Source: Gammaproteobacteria bacterium
GTDB lineage: Bacteria; Pseudomonadota; Gammaproteobacteria; Steroidobacterales; Steroidobacteraceae
Assembly: GCA_016874055.1 (NCBI GenBank)
Contig: VGVG01000004.1
Location: forward strand, 32,123 to 96,122
Direction: 5' to 3'
DNA: 64,000 nucleotides
Each line of letters starts with the position of its first letter. Positions within the stretch are counted from its first letter, which is position 1. This document shows, piece by piece, positions 1 through 8,114 of this stretch. Both the position numbers and the translations under genes were made by a program. The notes beneath the pieces were generated by a model. That model was not told where the DNA came from and did no database searches. It saw only the letters and a list, made by a program, of their open reading frames with translations.

Positions 1-23
1 GGCTGGATCCTCGGTGCATTCAT
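1..23 (-). CDS. ispG: Possible first codons of ispG (gcpE), cut by window edge
   Basis: An ATG on the minus strand overlaps the rodZ stop in an ATGA arrangement and opens a frame reading MNAPRIQ before the window ends. In many gammaproteobacteria ispG (4-hydroxy-3-methylbut-2-enyl diphosphate synthase, MEP isoprenoid pathway) follows rodZ directly, and IspG proteins often start with a short Ala/Pro/Gln-containing leader. Only seven residues are visible, so the call rests on position and coupling rather than on protein similarity. Confidence 0.4.
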
Positions 24-841
24 GGTGGGGTTCCCGTCGTCGCATCCGGTTTAACGAAGGGCCGTAAATTCGCGGTCGCATCGACTGTAAAATAGGCTAT
101 CGAATTACGGATGAACCCCGCAGGGATCGCGACGGGACGACCACCCACCTCCAGCGACACCACATCGGCTTTGCCAAGCAGCACACGCAGCGGACCTTGG
201 CCCGTCGCTCGCGCCTGGCCCCCTCCCGGGGCTATATCGAAGTAAAGTTTCTTCCCCGATGCATCATAAATTTCGACCCAGCAGTCGGCGCGAACATCGA
301 TTTTAAGCATGACCCGACCTTGTTTAACGGGCACCGCACGCGAAACGTTTTCAGTGGCGACAGTACTCGTCAGCGTCATCGATTGATCCGCCATAACGAC
401 GCTCTGCGCTACGACAGGCTCAGTAACCGTCGCAGAGGCTTGCTGCGCGGACTGGTTCAATACGCCCGCACCCCGAGGAATCCACCAAGCCACCACGCCG
501 ATGACGACGGCCGCAGCGGCGAGACTAAGCCTGCGCGCCCAAGCTTTCGAGTCGACCACGGATGCCGGTGCACGCGCGATCTGGGTGAGATCGGGCACCA
601 CGAGTGTCACATCCTGCGACGCCAAATCGGTCATCAGCTCTGCAGTCGGCGCACCGATGAGATCGGCATAACGACGCAAATGCCCCTGTACGAAGACCCG
701 CGCACCAATCTTCGCAAACTGATCCGCCTCGAGCGCAACAATGATCGACTCGTCGCAATGTAAACGAGTAGCTGCAGTTATGGTCGTGTGACCCGTGGCG
801 TTCCGATACCGCGTCAATATTTGCCCGATGGACTCGGTCAT
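20..841 (-). CDS. rodZ: Cytoskeletal regulator RodZ
   Basis: This is a 273-residue RodZ-type protein that links MreB filaments to the inner membrane during cell elongation. Residues about 3-65 form the Xre-like helix-turn-helix domain (start [11 protein letters not shown], with the [10 protein letters not shown] segment), which binds MreB in known RodZ proteins. One membrane span lies near residues 106-121 ([14 protein letters not shown]). The periplasmic DUF4115 domain occupies about 175-262 and has the typical [14 protein letters not shown] motif. It is shorter than E. coli RodZ (337 aa), mainly in the linker. The start overlaps the rlmN stop by four bases (ATGA), so the two are probably translationally coupled. 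pilF, often found between rlmN and rodZ, is absent. Confidence 0.93.
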   Translation of the reverse strand: MTESIGQILTRYRNATGHTTITAATRLHCDESIIVALEADQFAKIGARVFVQGHLRRYADLIGAPTAELMTDLASQDVTLVVPDLTQIARAPASVVDSKAWARRLSLAAAAVVIGVVAWWIPRGAGVLNQSAQQASATVTEPVVAQSVVMADQSMTLTSTVATENVSRAVPVKQGRVMLKIDVRADCWVEIYDASGKKLYFDIAPGGGQARATGQGPLRVLLGKADVVSLEVGGRPVAIPAGFIRNSIAYFTVDATANLRPFVKPDATTGTPP

Positions 842-1947
842 GACGCGAGCGCTCCCGAGAGTTTGTTGCCGAGACGAACGCGGGTGCGATCGTTGACGCG
901 TCCCGCAAGCTGACCACAGGCTGCGTTGATGTCATCGCCTCGCGTACGACGAATGGTTGCAAGCACACCGCGCTGGATCAATTCATCACGAAAGCGCGAG
1001 ATCACCGGCATGGGCGAACGACAATAGTCGGTGCCCGGGAACGGGTTGAACGGAATAAGGTTAAGCTTGGCGGGCTTGCCCTTGAGCAACCTTGCGAGCG
1101 AGCGAGCATGCTCGAGTTGGTCGTTTACGCCGTCGAGCATGACGTACTCAAAAGTCACACTGCGACCATTTTTTTCATCGATATAATGCCAGCACGCCTC
1201 AAGTAGTTCGGCGATCGGATGCTTACGATTGATCGGCACGAGCACGTTACGCAGCGCATCGTCGGGGGCATGTAGCGACACCGCGAGCGCACAATTCACT
1301 TCTTCGGCGAGCCTGTACATGAGTGGTACGAGGCCAGAGGTCGAGAGCGTGACACGTCGACGAGAAATATCGAAACCGAGATCGTCGAGCAAAATACGAA
1401 TGGCCGGCACCACATTACGGAAATTTGCGAGCGGTTCGCCCATTCCCATGAATACGACGTTCGTGATGCGTCGCTCACCGCGCGGTTCGAAGCCGAGCTC
1501 GCGATTGGCGAGCCACACCTGGCCGACGATTTCGGCGGTAGTAAGGTTGCGATTGAAACCCTGTTGCGCAGTCGAACAAAACGAGCAATCGAGCGCGCAG
1601 CCCACCTGCGATGAAATGCAGAGCGTGCCGCGATCGATTTCCGGGATGAACACCATCTCAAAGGCCTGAGTGCTATCGGCGCGGAGCAACCATTTGCATG
1701 TGCCGTCGGCAGAGTTGTACCGCGAGATAATCTCAGGCGTACGCACGTCGGCGACGTCACTGAGCTGCGTGCGAAAGTCCAGCGCGAGATCAGTCATTGC
1801 CGCGAAGTCGCCCTCACAGCGCTTGTAGAGCCAGCTCATCAGCTGACGCGCTCGAAACGGCTTGTTGCCGAGGGCTGTGACGAACGCCTCGAGCTCGGGC
1901 TTTTCGAGTCCGAGGAGATTAGTTCGTACTGCGGCGGCTTCGGTCAT
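838..1947 (-). CDS. rlmN: Dual-specificity 23S rRNA/tRNA adenine-C2 methyltransferase RlmN
   Basis: A 369-residue radical-SAM enzyme that methylates A2503 of 23S rRNA and A37 of some tRNAs. The radical-SAM cluster motif CxxxCxxC is Cys117, Cys121 and Cys124 (GCALDCSFC), followed by the family sequence [13 protein letters not shown]-terminal cysteine in NAACGQLAG matches the residue that forms the methylated protein-RNA intermediate. Length equals the family norm. It lies 27 bases after ndk and overlaps rodZ, the classic ndk-rlmN-(pilF)-rodZ-ispG order. Confidence 0.97.
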   Translation of the reverse strand: MTEAAAVRTNLLGLEKPELEAFVTALGNKPFRARQLMSWLYKRCEGDFAAMTDLALDFRTQLSDVADVRTPEIISRYNSADGTCKWLLRADSTQAFEMVFIPEIDRGTLCISSQVGCALDCSFCSTAQQGFNRNLTTAEIVGQVWLANRELGFEPRGERRITNVVFMGMGEPLANFRNVVPAIRILLDDLGFDISRRRVTLSTSGLVPLMYRLAEEVNCALAVSLHAPDDALRNVLVPINRKHPIAELLEACWHYIDEKNGRSVTFEYVMLDGVNDQLEHARSLARLLKGKPAKLNLIPFNPFPGTDYCRSPMPVISRFRDELIQRGVLATIRRTRGDDINAACGQLAGRVNDRTRVRLGNKLSGALAS

Positions 1948-1974
1948 GACGAGTACGGCAAAGCGGTGATGCTG

Positions 1975-2403
1975 TCAGGCGCGCGGGCAAATCTCGATGC
2001 CACGGAAGAAATATGCGATTTCCTGCGCGGCGGTCTCCACGCCATCGGAGCCATGGACCGTATTGACCTCAATACTCTGCGCGAGGTCGGCACGGATCGT
2101 ACCCGGTGCGGCTTTATTCGGGTCGGTGGCACCCATGATTTCGCGGTTCTTCGCGATGGCGTTCTCGCCTTCGAGCACCTGTAACATCACTGGACCCGAA
2201 GTCATGTACTTGACCAAGTCTTTGAAGAACGGACGCTCCCGATGCACCGCGTAGAAACCCTCAGCCTCTGACTGCGAGAGGTGAGTCATGCGGGCGGCAA
2301 CGACGCGCAGGCCCGCCTGCTCGAGCCGACGATAGACCTCGCCGATAAGATTACGGGCTACGCCATCGGGCTTAACGATCGAAAAAGTGCGCTCCTGCGG
2401 CAT
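1975..2403 (-). CDS. ndk: Nucleoside diphosphate kinase
   Basis: A 142-residue cytoplasmic kinase that equilibrates NTP and dNTP pools by a phosphohistidine mechanism. The active-site histidine is His117 in NTVHGSD, and the N-terminal [12 protein letters not shown] and [14 protein letters not shown] segments are diagnostic. Length matches bacterial Ndk. It is separated from iscA by about 115 bases, enough for its own promoter, though I could not identify a convincing -35/-10 pair. The start is the ATG following an AAGGA-like stretch (TTAAGGAACTGTCTA). Confidence 0.97.
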   Translation of the reverse strand: MPQERTFSIVKPDGVARNLIGEVYRRLEQAGLRVVAARMTHLSQSEAEGFYAVHRERPFFKDLVKYMTSGPVMLQVLEGENAIAKNREIMGATDPNKAAPGTIRADLAQSIEVNTVHGSDGVETAAQEIAYFFRGIEICPRA

Positions 2404-2517
2404 TAGACAGTTCCTTAACTAAAGGTGAAAGGGGCTATGACAATCTTGCAGTCTACTCGCGCAATGCCCCCGACAGCAACGCAAGAGCGCGCGCAAGTCT
2501 ATGTTATATAATGGTTT

Positions 2518-2841
2518 TTAAACGTTGAAGCTTTCCCCGCAACCACACTCGCCCTTAATGTTCGGGTTGCGGAACTTGAAGGCCTCATTGAGGCCCTGCT
2601 TCGCAAAATCGACCTCCGTGCCGTCGATGTACGGCAGGCTGTCACGGTCGACGAAAACCTTGACGCCCTGGGCTTCGAAAACGACGTCAGTGGGTGTGGT
2701 CTCATCGGCGTAATTGACAACGTAAGCGAACCCCGAGCAGCCGGTCTTTCGAACGCCAAGGCGTAAGCCAATGCCTTGCCGTCGGGTTCCGAGAAAACTG
2801 CGGACTCGATCCGCCGCGGCTGTCGTCAAGGAAATCGCCAT
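2518..2841 (-). CDS. iscA: Iron-sulfur cluster assembly protein IscA
   Basis: A 107-residue A-type carrier that accepts Fe-S clusters and delivers them to apo-proteins. The three conserved cysteines are Cys35 ([10 protein letters not shown]) and Cys99/Cys101 (GECGCGESF), exactly as in IscA. It follows the cysteine desulfurase gene by about 40 bases and is likely cotranscribed with trmJ and iscS. iscR, iscU, hscBA and fdx, which usually complete an isc operon, are not seen here. Confidence 0.95.
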   Translation of the reverse strand: MAISLTTAAADRVRSFLGTRRQGIGLRLGVRKTGCSGFAYVVNYADETTPTDVVFEAQGVKVFVDRDSLPYIDGTEVDFAKQGLNEAFKFRNPNIKGECGCGESFNV

Positions 2842-2880
2842 GCTCTCCTCACCGTGGTTGCTATCATTGTAATGTGTTGA

Positions 2881-4353
2881 TCAAGTTTCGCCAGCGGCCT
2901 CAAGCGCCGCCCTCAACGCATCCTCGACTCGAAACAGTCGGCCAAGTTTCTCGGTAGGCAAGCCGAAGCGTCGGGCCCAGTCTCGCGGATCGCCAAGCTC
3001 GGGTGTGGCAGCAAACCGGCCCACGAGCTCGCTCTTCAACCCTTCGAGCACCACCCGCACCCCGGGGCAAGTTGCCGCCCTGAACTCGACCGCTGCGATT
3101 CGCCGCGCGGCATCGAGTCTAACGAAACAGCGAACTTGCGCGCCCTCGCGTAGACTCCCCGACTTGCCCATCTTCCAATAAACGCCCGCCGGAGACCCCG
3201 GCGCATCTTGGCTTCGTAACTCCGTGACGGCCTCGCGGATGGCGCTTACAGCGACGGCTGCATCGCTCTCGGTATTGAAGCGGCCAAATGCGACCCGCAG
3301 CGTCGACTGCGCAAGCTCAGCCTTCACACCTTGTGCTCGCAAGACATAAGACGGTTCGCCGCTCGCCGAATCGCACGCTGCGCCACTTGACACGGCGATC
3401 GCGGGCATCGCCGCAATCAAACTCTCCCCCTCGACACCTGCAATACTGAGCGAAACGAGTCCAGGCAATCGATGAACGGGATGATCGTTCCAGCGTAGAC
3501 CCCCGAGGTCGGCGAGACCGGATCGAAAACGCTCGGCGAGCGCCTCGATGTGCCGCGCATCGGACTCGCAGTGCTCACGCGCCTGCGCTGCTGCACGACC
3601 GAAGCCGACAATTTGATGTGTCGCGAGCGTTCCAGGTCTGAGCCCTCGCTCATGACCTCCACCCCACATAATCGGCTCGATCCAAGGCCGCGCACGCGGC
3701 GACACCCACAGTGCGCCGATGCCCTTCGGACCATAGAGCTTATGCGCGGAGATCGACAAAAGGTCGATACCAAGCGATTCCACGTTGATCAGCATTCGGC
3801 CCACCGATTGCGCAGCATCAGAGTGCAGGCAAACACCACGCGCTCGACAGATCATGGCAATTGCGGCGATATCATGAACAACACCCGTCTCGTTGTTCGC
3901 CTGCATGATGGACACCAACTGCGTGTCAGCGCGTAGCGCTGCCGCAACCGCCGCAGGATCGATGCGACCGTCCCGATCAGGCGTAAGCCAACCGACTTGC
4001 CAACCTCGTTTTTCGAGTTGGCGGGCACAATCGAGCACTGCCTTGTGTTCGGTACGCGACGTGACGAGGTGACGACCCTGATCAGCCCGTCCGCGTGCGA
4101 AACCTAAGATTGCGAGATTATCGGACTCGGTCGCACCAGAGGTGAAGATGATGTCCTCTGCTCTGGCGCCAATGAGCGCCGCAACTTCCGCTCGCGCCGA
4201 CTCGATGGCTGTTGCTGCGTCCCATCCGAAGGCATGCGTGCCCGAGGACGGGTTACCCGTACCGAGATCGCCCTTGAGTACCTCGACCATGATCTCCGCT
4301 ACCACCGGATCGAGCGGCGTCGTCGAAGCATGATCAAGAAAGATCGGCTTCAC
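2881..4353 (-). CDS. iscS: Cysteine desulfurase fused to a degenerate IscU-like domain
   Basis: A 490-residue protein. Residues 1 to about 380 are an IscS/NifS class V aminotransferase that removes sulfur from cysteine for Fe-S clusters and tRNA thiolation. The PLP lysine is Lys205 (SISAHKLYGPKG) and the persulfide cysteine is Cys327 (SSGAACDSASGEPSYVL). Typical IscS ends near 400 residues. Here about 100 more follow, and residues 405-487 align by eye with IscU: a beta-strand pair, then FRAATCPG (equivalent to the second IscU cysteine, Cys429), then KLGRLFRVEDALRAAL where IscU has the third cysteine and EDAIKAA. The first and third scaffold cysteines are missing, so cluster building on this tail is unlikely in the standard way. 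It overlaps trmJ by ATGA. The desulfurase call is very secure; the tail assignment is moderately so. Confidence 0.9.
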   Translation of the reverse strand: MKPIFLDHASTTPLDPVVAEIMVEVLKGDLGTGNPSSGTHAFGWDAATAIESARAEVAALIGARAEDIIFTSGATESDNLAILGFARGRADQGRHLVTSRTEHKAVLDCARQLEKRGWQVGWLTPDRDGRIDPAAVAAALRADTQLVSIMQANNETGVVHDIAAIAMICRARGVCLHSDAAQSVGRMLINVESLGIDLLSISAHKLYGPKGIGALWVSPRARPWIEPIMWGGGHERGLRPGTLATHQIVGFGRAAAQAREHCESDARHIEALAERFRSGLADLGGLRWNDHPVHRLPGLVSLSIAGVEGESLIAAMPAIAVSSGAACDSASGEPSYVLRAQGVKAELAQSTLRVAFGRFNTESDAAVAVSAIREAVTELRSQDAPGSPAGVYWKMGKSGSLREGAQVRCFVRLDAARRIAAVEFRAATCPGVRVVLEGLKSELVGRFAATPELGDPRDWARRFGLPTEKLGRLFRVEDALRAALEAAGET

Positions 4354-5120
4354 AACACGGATTCTCTGGGGGTCGAATTATTTGATCGTGCGCCGGCCCG
4401 TCGTCGGCGACCCTGAATCGCCGTGAGAATGCCGCGTAAAATATTCGCTTCGTTCTGATCGATCTCAGCGCGGTTGATGAATCGGCGGATGCGCTCCATC
4501 AGACGAATGCCGCTCGTGGTTCGATCACGAAAGCCTACCTCCTCGAGTACCTCTTCGAAGTGCGTATAGAGACACTCCATCTCCTCAGCCGTAGCCAGTG
4601 GAATCGATCCGGGAGCCGACACATGCTGGGCGCCACGAGCGCGATAGGTTTCGTAAACGACGAGCTGTACCGCCATGGCGAGATTGAGCGAGGAGTATTC
4701 GGGGTTTGCCGGGATACGCAACAGTAGATGCGCAAGCAAGAGCTCCTCGTTCGTAAGACCCGTACGCTCATTACCAAAGAGCAGCGCAACCGGTCCGCGA
4801 AGGCTTTCCGCAACCAAGCGTTGCGCTCCGTCACGCACATCGAGGACACGGATATTTTGATCGCGATCACGGGCAGTGGTCGCCACGATAAAACCGCAAT
4901 CAGCGATGCCGTCTTGGAGTCGATCGACGATCACGGCCTTCTCCAGTACGTCGGTCGCACCGGATGCTCTCGCGCTTGACTCGGAATGCGGGAACTCCTT
5001 GGGACGCACGAGTACGAGCTTTTCGAGACCCATGTTCTTTATGGCGCGAGCGACCGCGCCGATATTGCCCGGATGGGACGTCTCGACGAGGACGACTCGT
5101 ATGTCGGCAGCGGAGGTCAT
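4350..5120 (-). CDS. trmJ: tRNA (cytidine/uridine-32-2'-O)-methyltransferase TrmJ
   Basis: A 256-residue SPOUT-family (TrmH-like) enzyme that methylates the 2'-O of position 32 in several tRNAs. Visible signatures are the N-terminal VVLVETSHPGNIGAVARAIKNMG, the middle GPVALLFGNERTGLTNEE, and SSLNLAMAVQLVVYE, which forms the SAM-binding knot. The C-terminal extension beyond residue 165 is typical of TrmJ. Its usual partner in gammaproteobacteria is the isc region, as here. It diverges from suhB across only about 47 bases, a spacing that also recalls the E. coli suhB/trmJ arrangement. Confidence 0.95.
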   Translation of the reverse strand: MTSAADIRVVLVETSHPGNIGAVARAIKNMGLEKLVLVRPKEFPHSESSARASGATDVLEKAVIVDRLQDGIADCGFIVATTARDRDQNIRVLDVRDGAQRLVAESLRGPVALLFGNERTGLTNEELLLAHLLLRIPANPEYSSLNLAMAVQLVVYETYRARGAQHVSAPGSIPLATAEEMECLYTHFEEVLEEVGFRDRTTSGIRLMERIRRFINRAEIDQNEANILRGILTAIQGRRRRAGARSNNSTPRESVL

Positions 5121-5167
5121 GCGCGTGGTATTCTACCGGCCTTTTTCGACGCTCTTTGCCAATATGT

Positions 5168-5968
5168 ATGCAGCCACTCCTCAACATTGCCGTGCGTGCC
5201 GCACGTCGTGCGGCAGACCTCATTGTCCGCAGCCTCAATCGACTTGATTCCCTCGAGGTCTCGAGTAAGGGTCGTAACGATTATGTCACCGAGGTCGACC
5301 GGGCTGCTGAGGCCGAGATCATCGCCTCCATCCGCCGCGCTTACCCCGATCACGCCTTCCTTGGCGAAGAGAGTGGTCAGTCGGGCTCAGGTCCCGTGGA
5401 GTGGATCATCGACCCGCTTGATGGCACTACCAATTTCATCCATGGCATGCCACATTTCTGCGTCTCTATTGGCGCCAGGGTTCGCGGACGTATTGAGCAC
5501 GGCGTCGTTTATGACCCAATGCGACAAGAAATTTTCACCGCCTCGCGAGGTGATGGTGCCCACCTCGAAAATCGGCGCATTCGCGTGAGCTCGCAGCGGA
5601 GTCTTGAAGGCGCCCTGATCGGTACCGGCTTCCCCTATCGCGCTAACACCGAATATCTCGACATCTACCTCGCCATGCTCAAAGAAGTCATACTGAGTGC
5701 CGCGGGAGTACGCCGCCCCGGATCAGCGGCGCTCGATCTCGCCTATGTCGCAGCTGGACGCACGGACGGTTTCTTTGAAATTGGCCTCGGTCCTTGGGAT
5801 ACGGCTGCAGGAGTACTACTCGTCGAAGAAGCCGGTGGTCGCGTCGGTACGCTCGCGGGTGGAGAGTTTAAACATAACGGGAATATCCTCGCCGCATCAC
5901 CCAAGGTCTACGACGCGATGCTCGCACTACTAGCGCCGCACCTACCGCCTAAACTACGTGAAGACTGA
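5168..5968 (+). CDS. suhB: Inositol-1-monophosphatase SuhB
   Basis: A 266-residue Mg-dependent, Li-sensitive phosphatase; in E. coli SuhB also joins rRNA antitermination complexes. The catalytic metal motif WIIDPLDGTTNF is at residues 79-90, with the upstream Glu pair in FLGEESG and the C-terminal GPWDTAAGVLLVEEAGG. The ATG at 5168 (MQPLLNIAVRAARRAADLI) gives family length; the same frame is open further upstream but that part lies under trmJ. Its 3' end meets the chaA remnant on the other strand. Confidence 0.96.
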   Translation: MQPLLNIAVRAARRAADLIVRSLNRLDSLEVSSKGRNDYVTEVDRAAEAEIIASIRRAYPDHAFLGEESGQSGSGPVEWIIDPLDGTTNFIHGMPHFCVSIGARVRGRIEHGVVYDPMRQEIFTASRGDGAHLENRRIRVSSQRSLEGALIGTGFPYRANTEYLDIYLAMLKEVILSAAGVRRPGSAALDLAYVAAGRTDGFFEIGLGPWDTAAGVLLVEEAGGRVGTLAGGEFKHNGNILAASPKVYDAMLALLAPHLPPKLRED

Positions 5969-5969
5969 G

Positions 5970-6754
5970 GCACAATCTTCGTCAGCAAGCAGACAGCGAA
6001 AATCACTAGAGACACGGTACCCGGCAGGATGGTCGTCCTGCCGATGATTAACGACTGCATGCACCTTGGCAGCGATAAAAACAGCAAGACGATCTCGCGA
6101 TCGCCCGAGCCTAAATCGAGTGTTCAGCCCGCAGCGATGGAAATCACGGCCAAGCGCGAGATAATGCTTGTCTGCAGACGTTAAGCGCGCAAAGTACAAA
6201 TACCGCGAGACTCTCGGGAGGAAATACGGTCGTTGCGGTGAGTAAACCCGCGGTGGTGACCAGAGCGCCAATCACGACGGCGGGCTAGGCGAGGTCCGGC
6301 GCAAGCGTCTTTGCGAGTAATACGACCGCAATGCTCGCTCTCAAAGTAGCGAGCCCGGCGATTACAGCACGGCGAGTAAAGATCTGCTGGCTATACTGCC
6401 ACTCTCCCGCGCGGAAGCAAGGGCCGATCATACCGGTGATGATGATCATCACTAAAGCGAGCACAGGGTCACGGACGATGATCGGCGTCGGAGTCTCCGT
6501 GCTCAATGTTGGGGAACAATCAGCATCACTTCGATAATGACCACCTCAACGGTAATGACCTAATTTCTATCGGGCCTGCCCACGCGCTCAGCAACAACCT
6601 CCGAATTTTTAACGGTATCGAGCACGATCGCGAGTAATACCGGAATGACAAGAACTAGTGAGAGTGTTGGAGGAAATATCGCACCAACCATCCCCCGAAC
6701 CAAGGCGATGATCGGCACCGAGATTTTCCGACGAGTAAGAATTTCGAGTTTCAC
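5970..6754 (-). pseudogene. chaA: Decayed ChaA-type calcium/proton antiporter gene
   Basis: No intact gene is present, but three minus-strand frames together spell a ChaA-family protein. From a GTG at 6754 (KLEILTRRK) come a first membrane helix and VVAERVGRPD, matching the ChaA segment before the first repeat. An in-frame TAG lies at 6560-6562. After it VVIIEVMLI continues, then a shift near 6507-6518 leads into TPTPIIVRDPVLALVMIIITG (ChaA: APTLMRDTLYSIIMIVTGG). A second TAG is at 6285-6287. The central loop and several helices are missing. After another shift near 6190 and a TGA at 6124-6126, the C-terminal part LDLGSGDREIVLL...IIGRTTILPGTVSLVIFAV is clearly ChaA-like. The multiple stops, shifts and internal deletion show old decay. 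Confidence 0.8.
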
Positions 6755-6788
6755 GGCGCTAGCACCTCTAGCACGCCGATCGCTGACA

Positions 6789-8102
6789 CTACTCTCCCGA
6801 TCCTTTTCGCTCGAATGCATCGACCACAGCGGTCGTCGCCATATCGGCCCCGACGTTCACCACGGTTCGGGCCATGTCGAGCAAACGGTCGGCGCCAAGT
6901 ACAACGCCGATCCCTTCAGGCGGAATGCCGAAGGTAATCAGCAATCCAGCGATGATAGGTAGCGAGCCGCCAGGAATGCCCGCCACGGCGACGGCGCCGA
7001 GAACGGCGAGCAGCAAGAGTGTGAGCTGTTCACCGAAACCGAGCGAGATACCAAAAACCTGAGCCACGAACAGCACGACGCAGCCCTCATAGAGCGCCGT
7101 ACCGGCCATGTTCATCGTCGTTCCGAGCGGCAACACGAACCCTGCCGTCGTCGGTTTGATGCCGAGATCATCGCGCGCCGACGTTAACGCAGCAGGTAGC
7201 GTGGCGCTGCTTGAGCTTGTGGAGAACGCCGTGACGAGGACCGGCCGAATAGTACGCCAGAACTCGAGCGGTCCGTAACGCGAAAAAAACTTGAGCCAGA
7301 GCGACATGGTGCCGAACAGGTGCAGCATCATGACAACAAGGCAGGCGATCACGAATACGCCAAGCGCGATGAGGATGTCCCACCCAATCTTAACGACAAC
7401 GCTGTAAATCATCGCCGGGACAGCAATGGGCGCGAGTCGAAGTGCAAATCGTACGATACCCGTCATCAGCTCGGTGACGAGCTCAAGCCCTGACCGCAAT
7501 TGCTCGCGCCGCTGCGACTGTATTTGTAGGGCTGCCGCGCCTAAAAGAATTGCAAAAAGAATGAGTGGCAAGACCTCCCCGAGCATCGCACGGTCGTGCC
7601 CCGTTATCGCACCGAGCAAATTACGCGGCATGAACATATCGACGACGGTCTGGAAACTCATGTCGGGCTGAGCCGACTGCTTGTCGATGAGCTTACCCGA
7701 AGCAGCGCCATATTCTTCTATCAGTCGCGTCTTCGTGTCGGTGTCTACCGCGCCGCCCGGCCGTAAGATATTCATCATGACGAGCCCGAGGACGCAGGCG
7801 ATAGACATGTTTGCGAGGAACAAGGCAAACGTACGTGCGGAGAGCGGCCCGAGGCGCGTAAGCTCCCCGAGTTGCACCACGCCCGCCGTTAGCGAGGCGA
7901 ATACAAGCGGTATCACAACGAAGAACAGCATGCGCAGGAAGATCTGTCCGATCGGATCGAACACCTGCGTCGAAAAGCTGCGTGCACCTTCGAGTAAACC
8001 CGGGAACGGGACGCCGAATGCCAGTGTCAGCGCACCTGCTGCGGCTCCGATGAAGAGGCCGAGCAGGATGCGGTTGGCGAGCTTGGAATCAGACTCCGCC
8101 AT
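6789..8102 (-). CDS. Dicarboxylate/amino acid:cation symporter (DAACS/GltP-DctA family)
   Basis: A 437-residue inner-membrane symporter with about eight helices and two re-entrant hairpins. Family landmarks are the serine-rich hairpin TAFSTSSSSATLPA, the PLGTTMNMAGTALYE motif that coordinates cation and substrate, and the C-terminal DRLLDMARTVVNVGAD. These are shared by glutamate/aspartate carriers (GltP, GltT) and C4-dicarboxylate carrier DctA, so the exact substrate is open. It begins 13 bases after an APC permease gene on the same strand, suggesting a small uptake operon, and its 3' end overlaps the start area of the decayed chaA. Confidence 0.9.
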   Translation of the reverse strand: MAESDSKLANRILLGLFIGAAAGALTLAFGVPFPGLLEGARSFSTQVFDPIGQIFLRMLFFVVIPLVFASLTAGVVQLGELTRLGPLSARTFALFLANMSIACVLGLVMMNILRPGGAVDTDTKTRLIEEYGAASGKLIDKQSAQPDMSFQTVVDMFMPRNLLGAITGHDRAMLGEVLPLILFAILLGAAALQIQSQRREQLRSGLELVTELMTGIVRFALRLAPIAVPAMIYSVVVKIGWDILIALGVFVIACLVVMMLHLFGTMSLWLKFFSRYGPLEFWRTIRPVLVTAFSTSSSSATLPAALTSARDDLGIKPTTAGFVLPLGTTMNMAGTALYEGCVVLFVAQVFGISLGFGEQLTLLLLAVLGAVAVAGIPGGSLPIIAGLLITFGIPPEGIGVVLGADRLLDMARTVVNVGADMATTAVVDAFERKGSGE

Positions 8103-8114
8103 GCTGAGCGCGGA

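Noticed and set aside
4964..5167. N-terminal extension of the suhB frame
   Set aside because: It runs under the trmJ coding region and is rich in Arg without SuhB similarity; the conserved protein begins at 5168.
5954..6820. Three small minus-strand reading frames that could be listed as short hypothetical membrane proteins
   Set aside because: Pieced together in order, they match successive parts of a ChaA antiporter and lack independent start signals, so they are remnants of one gene.
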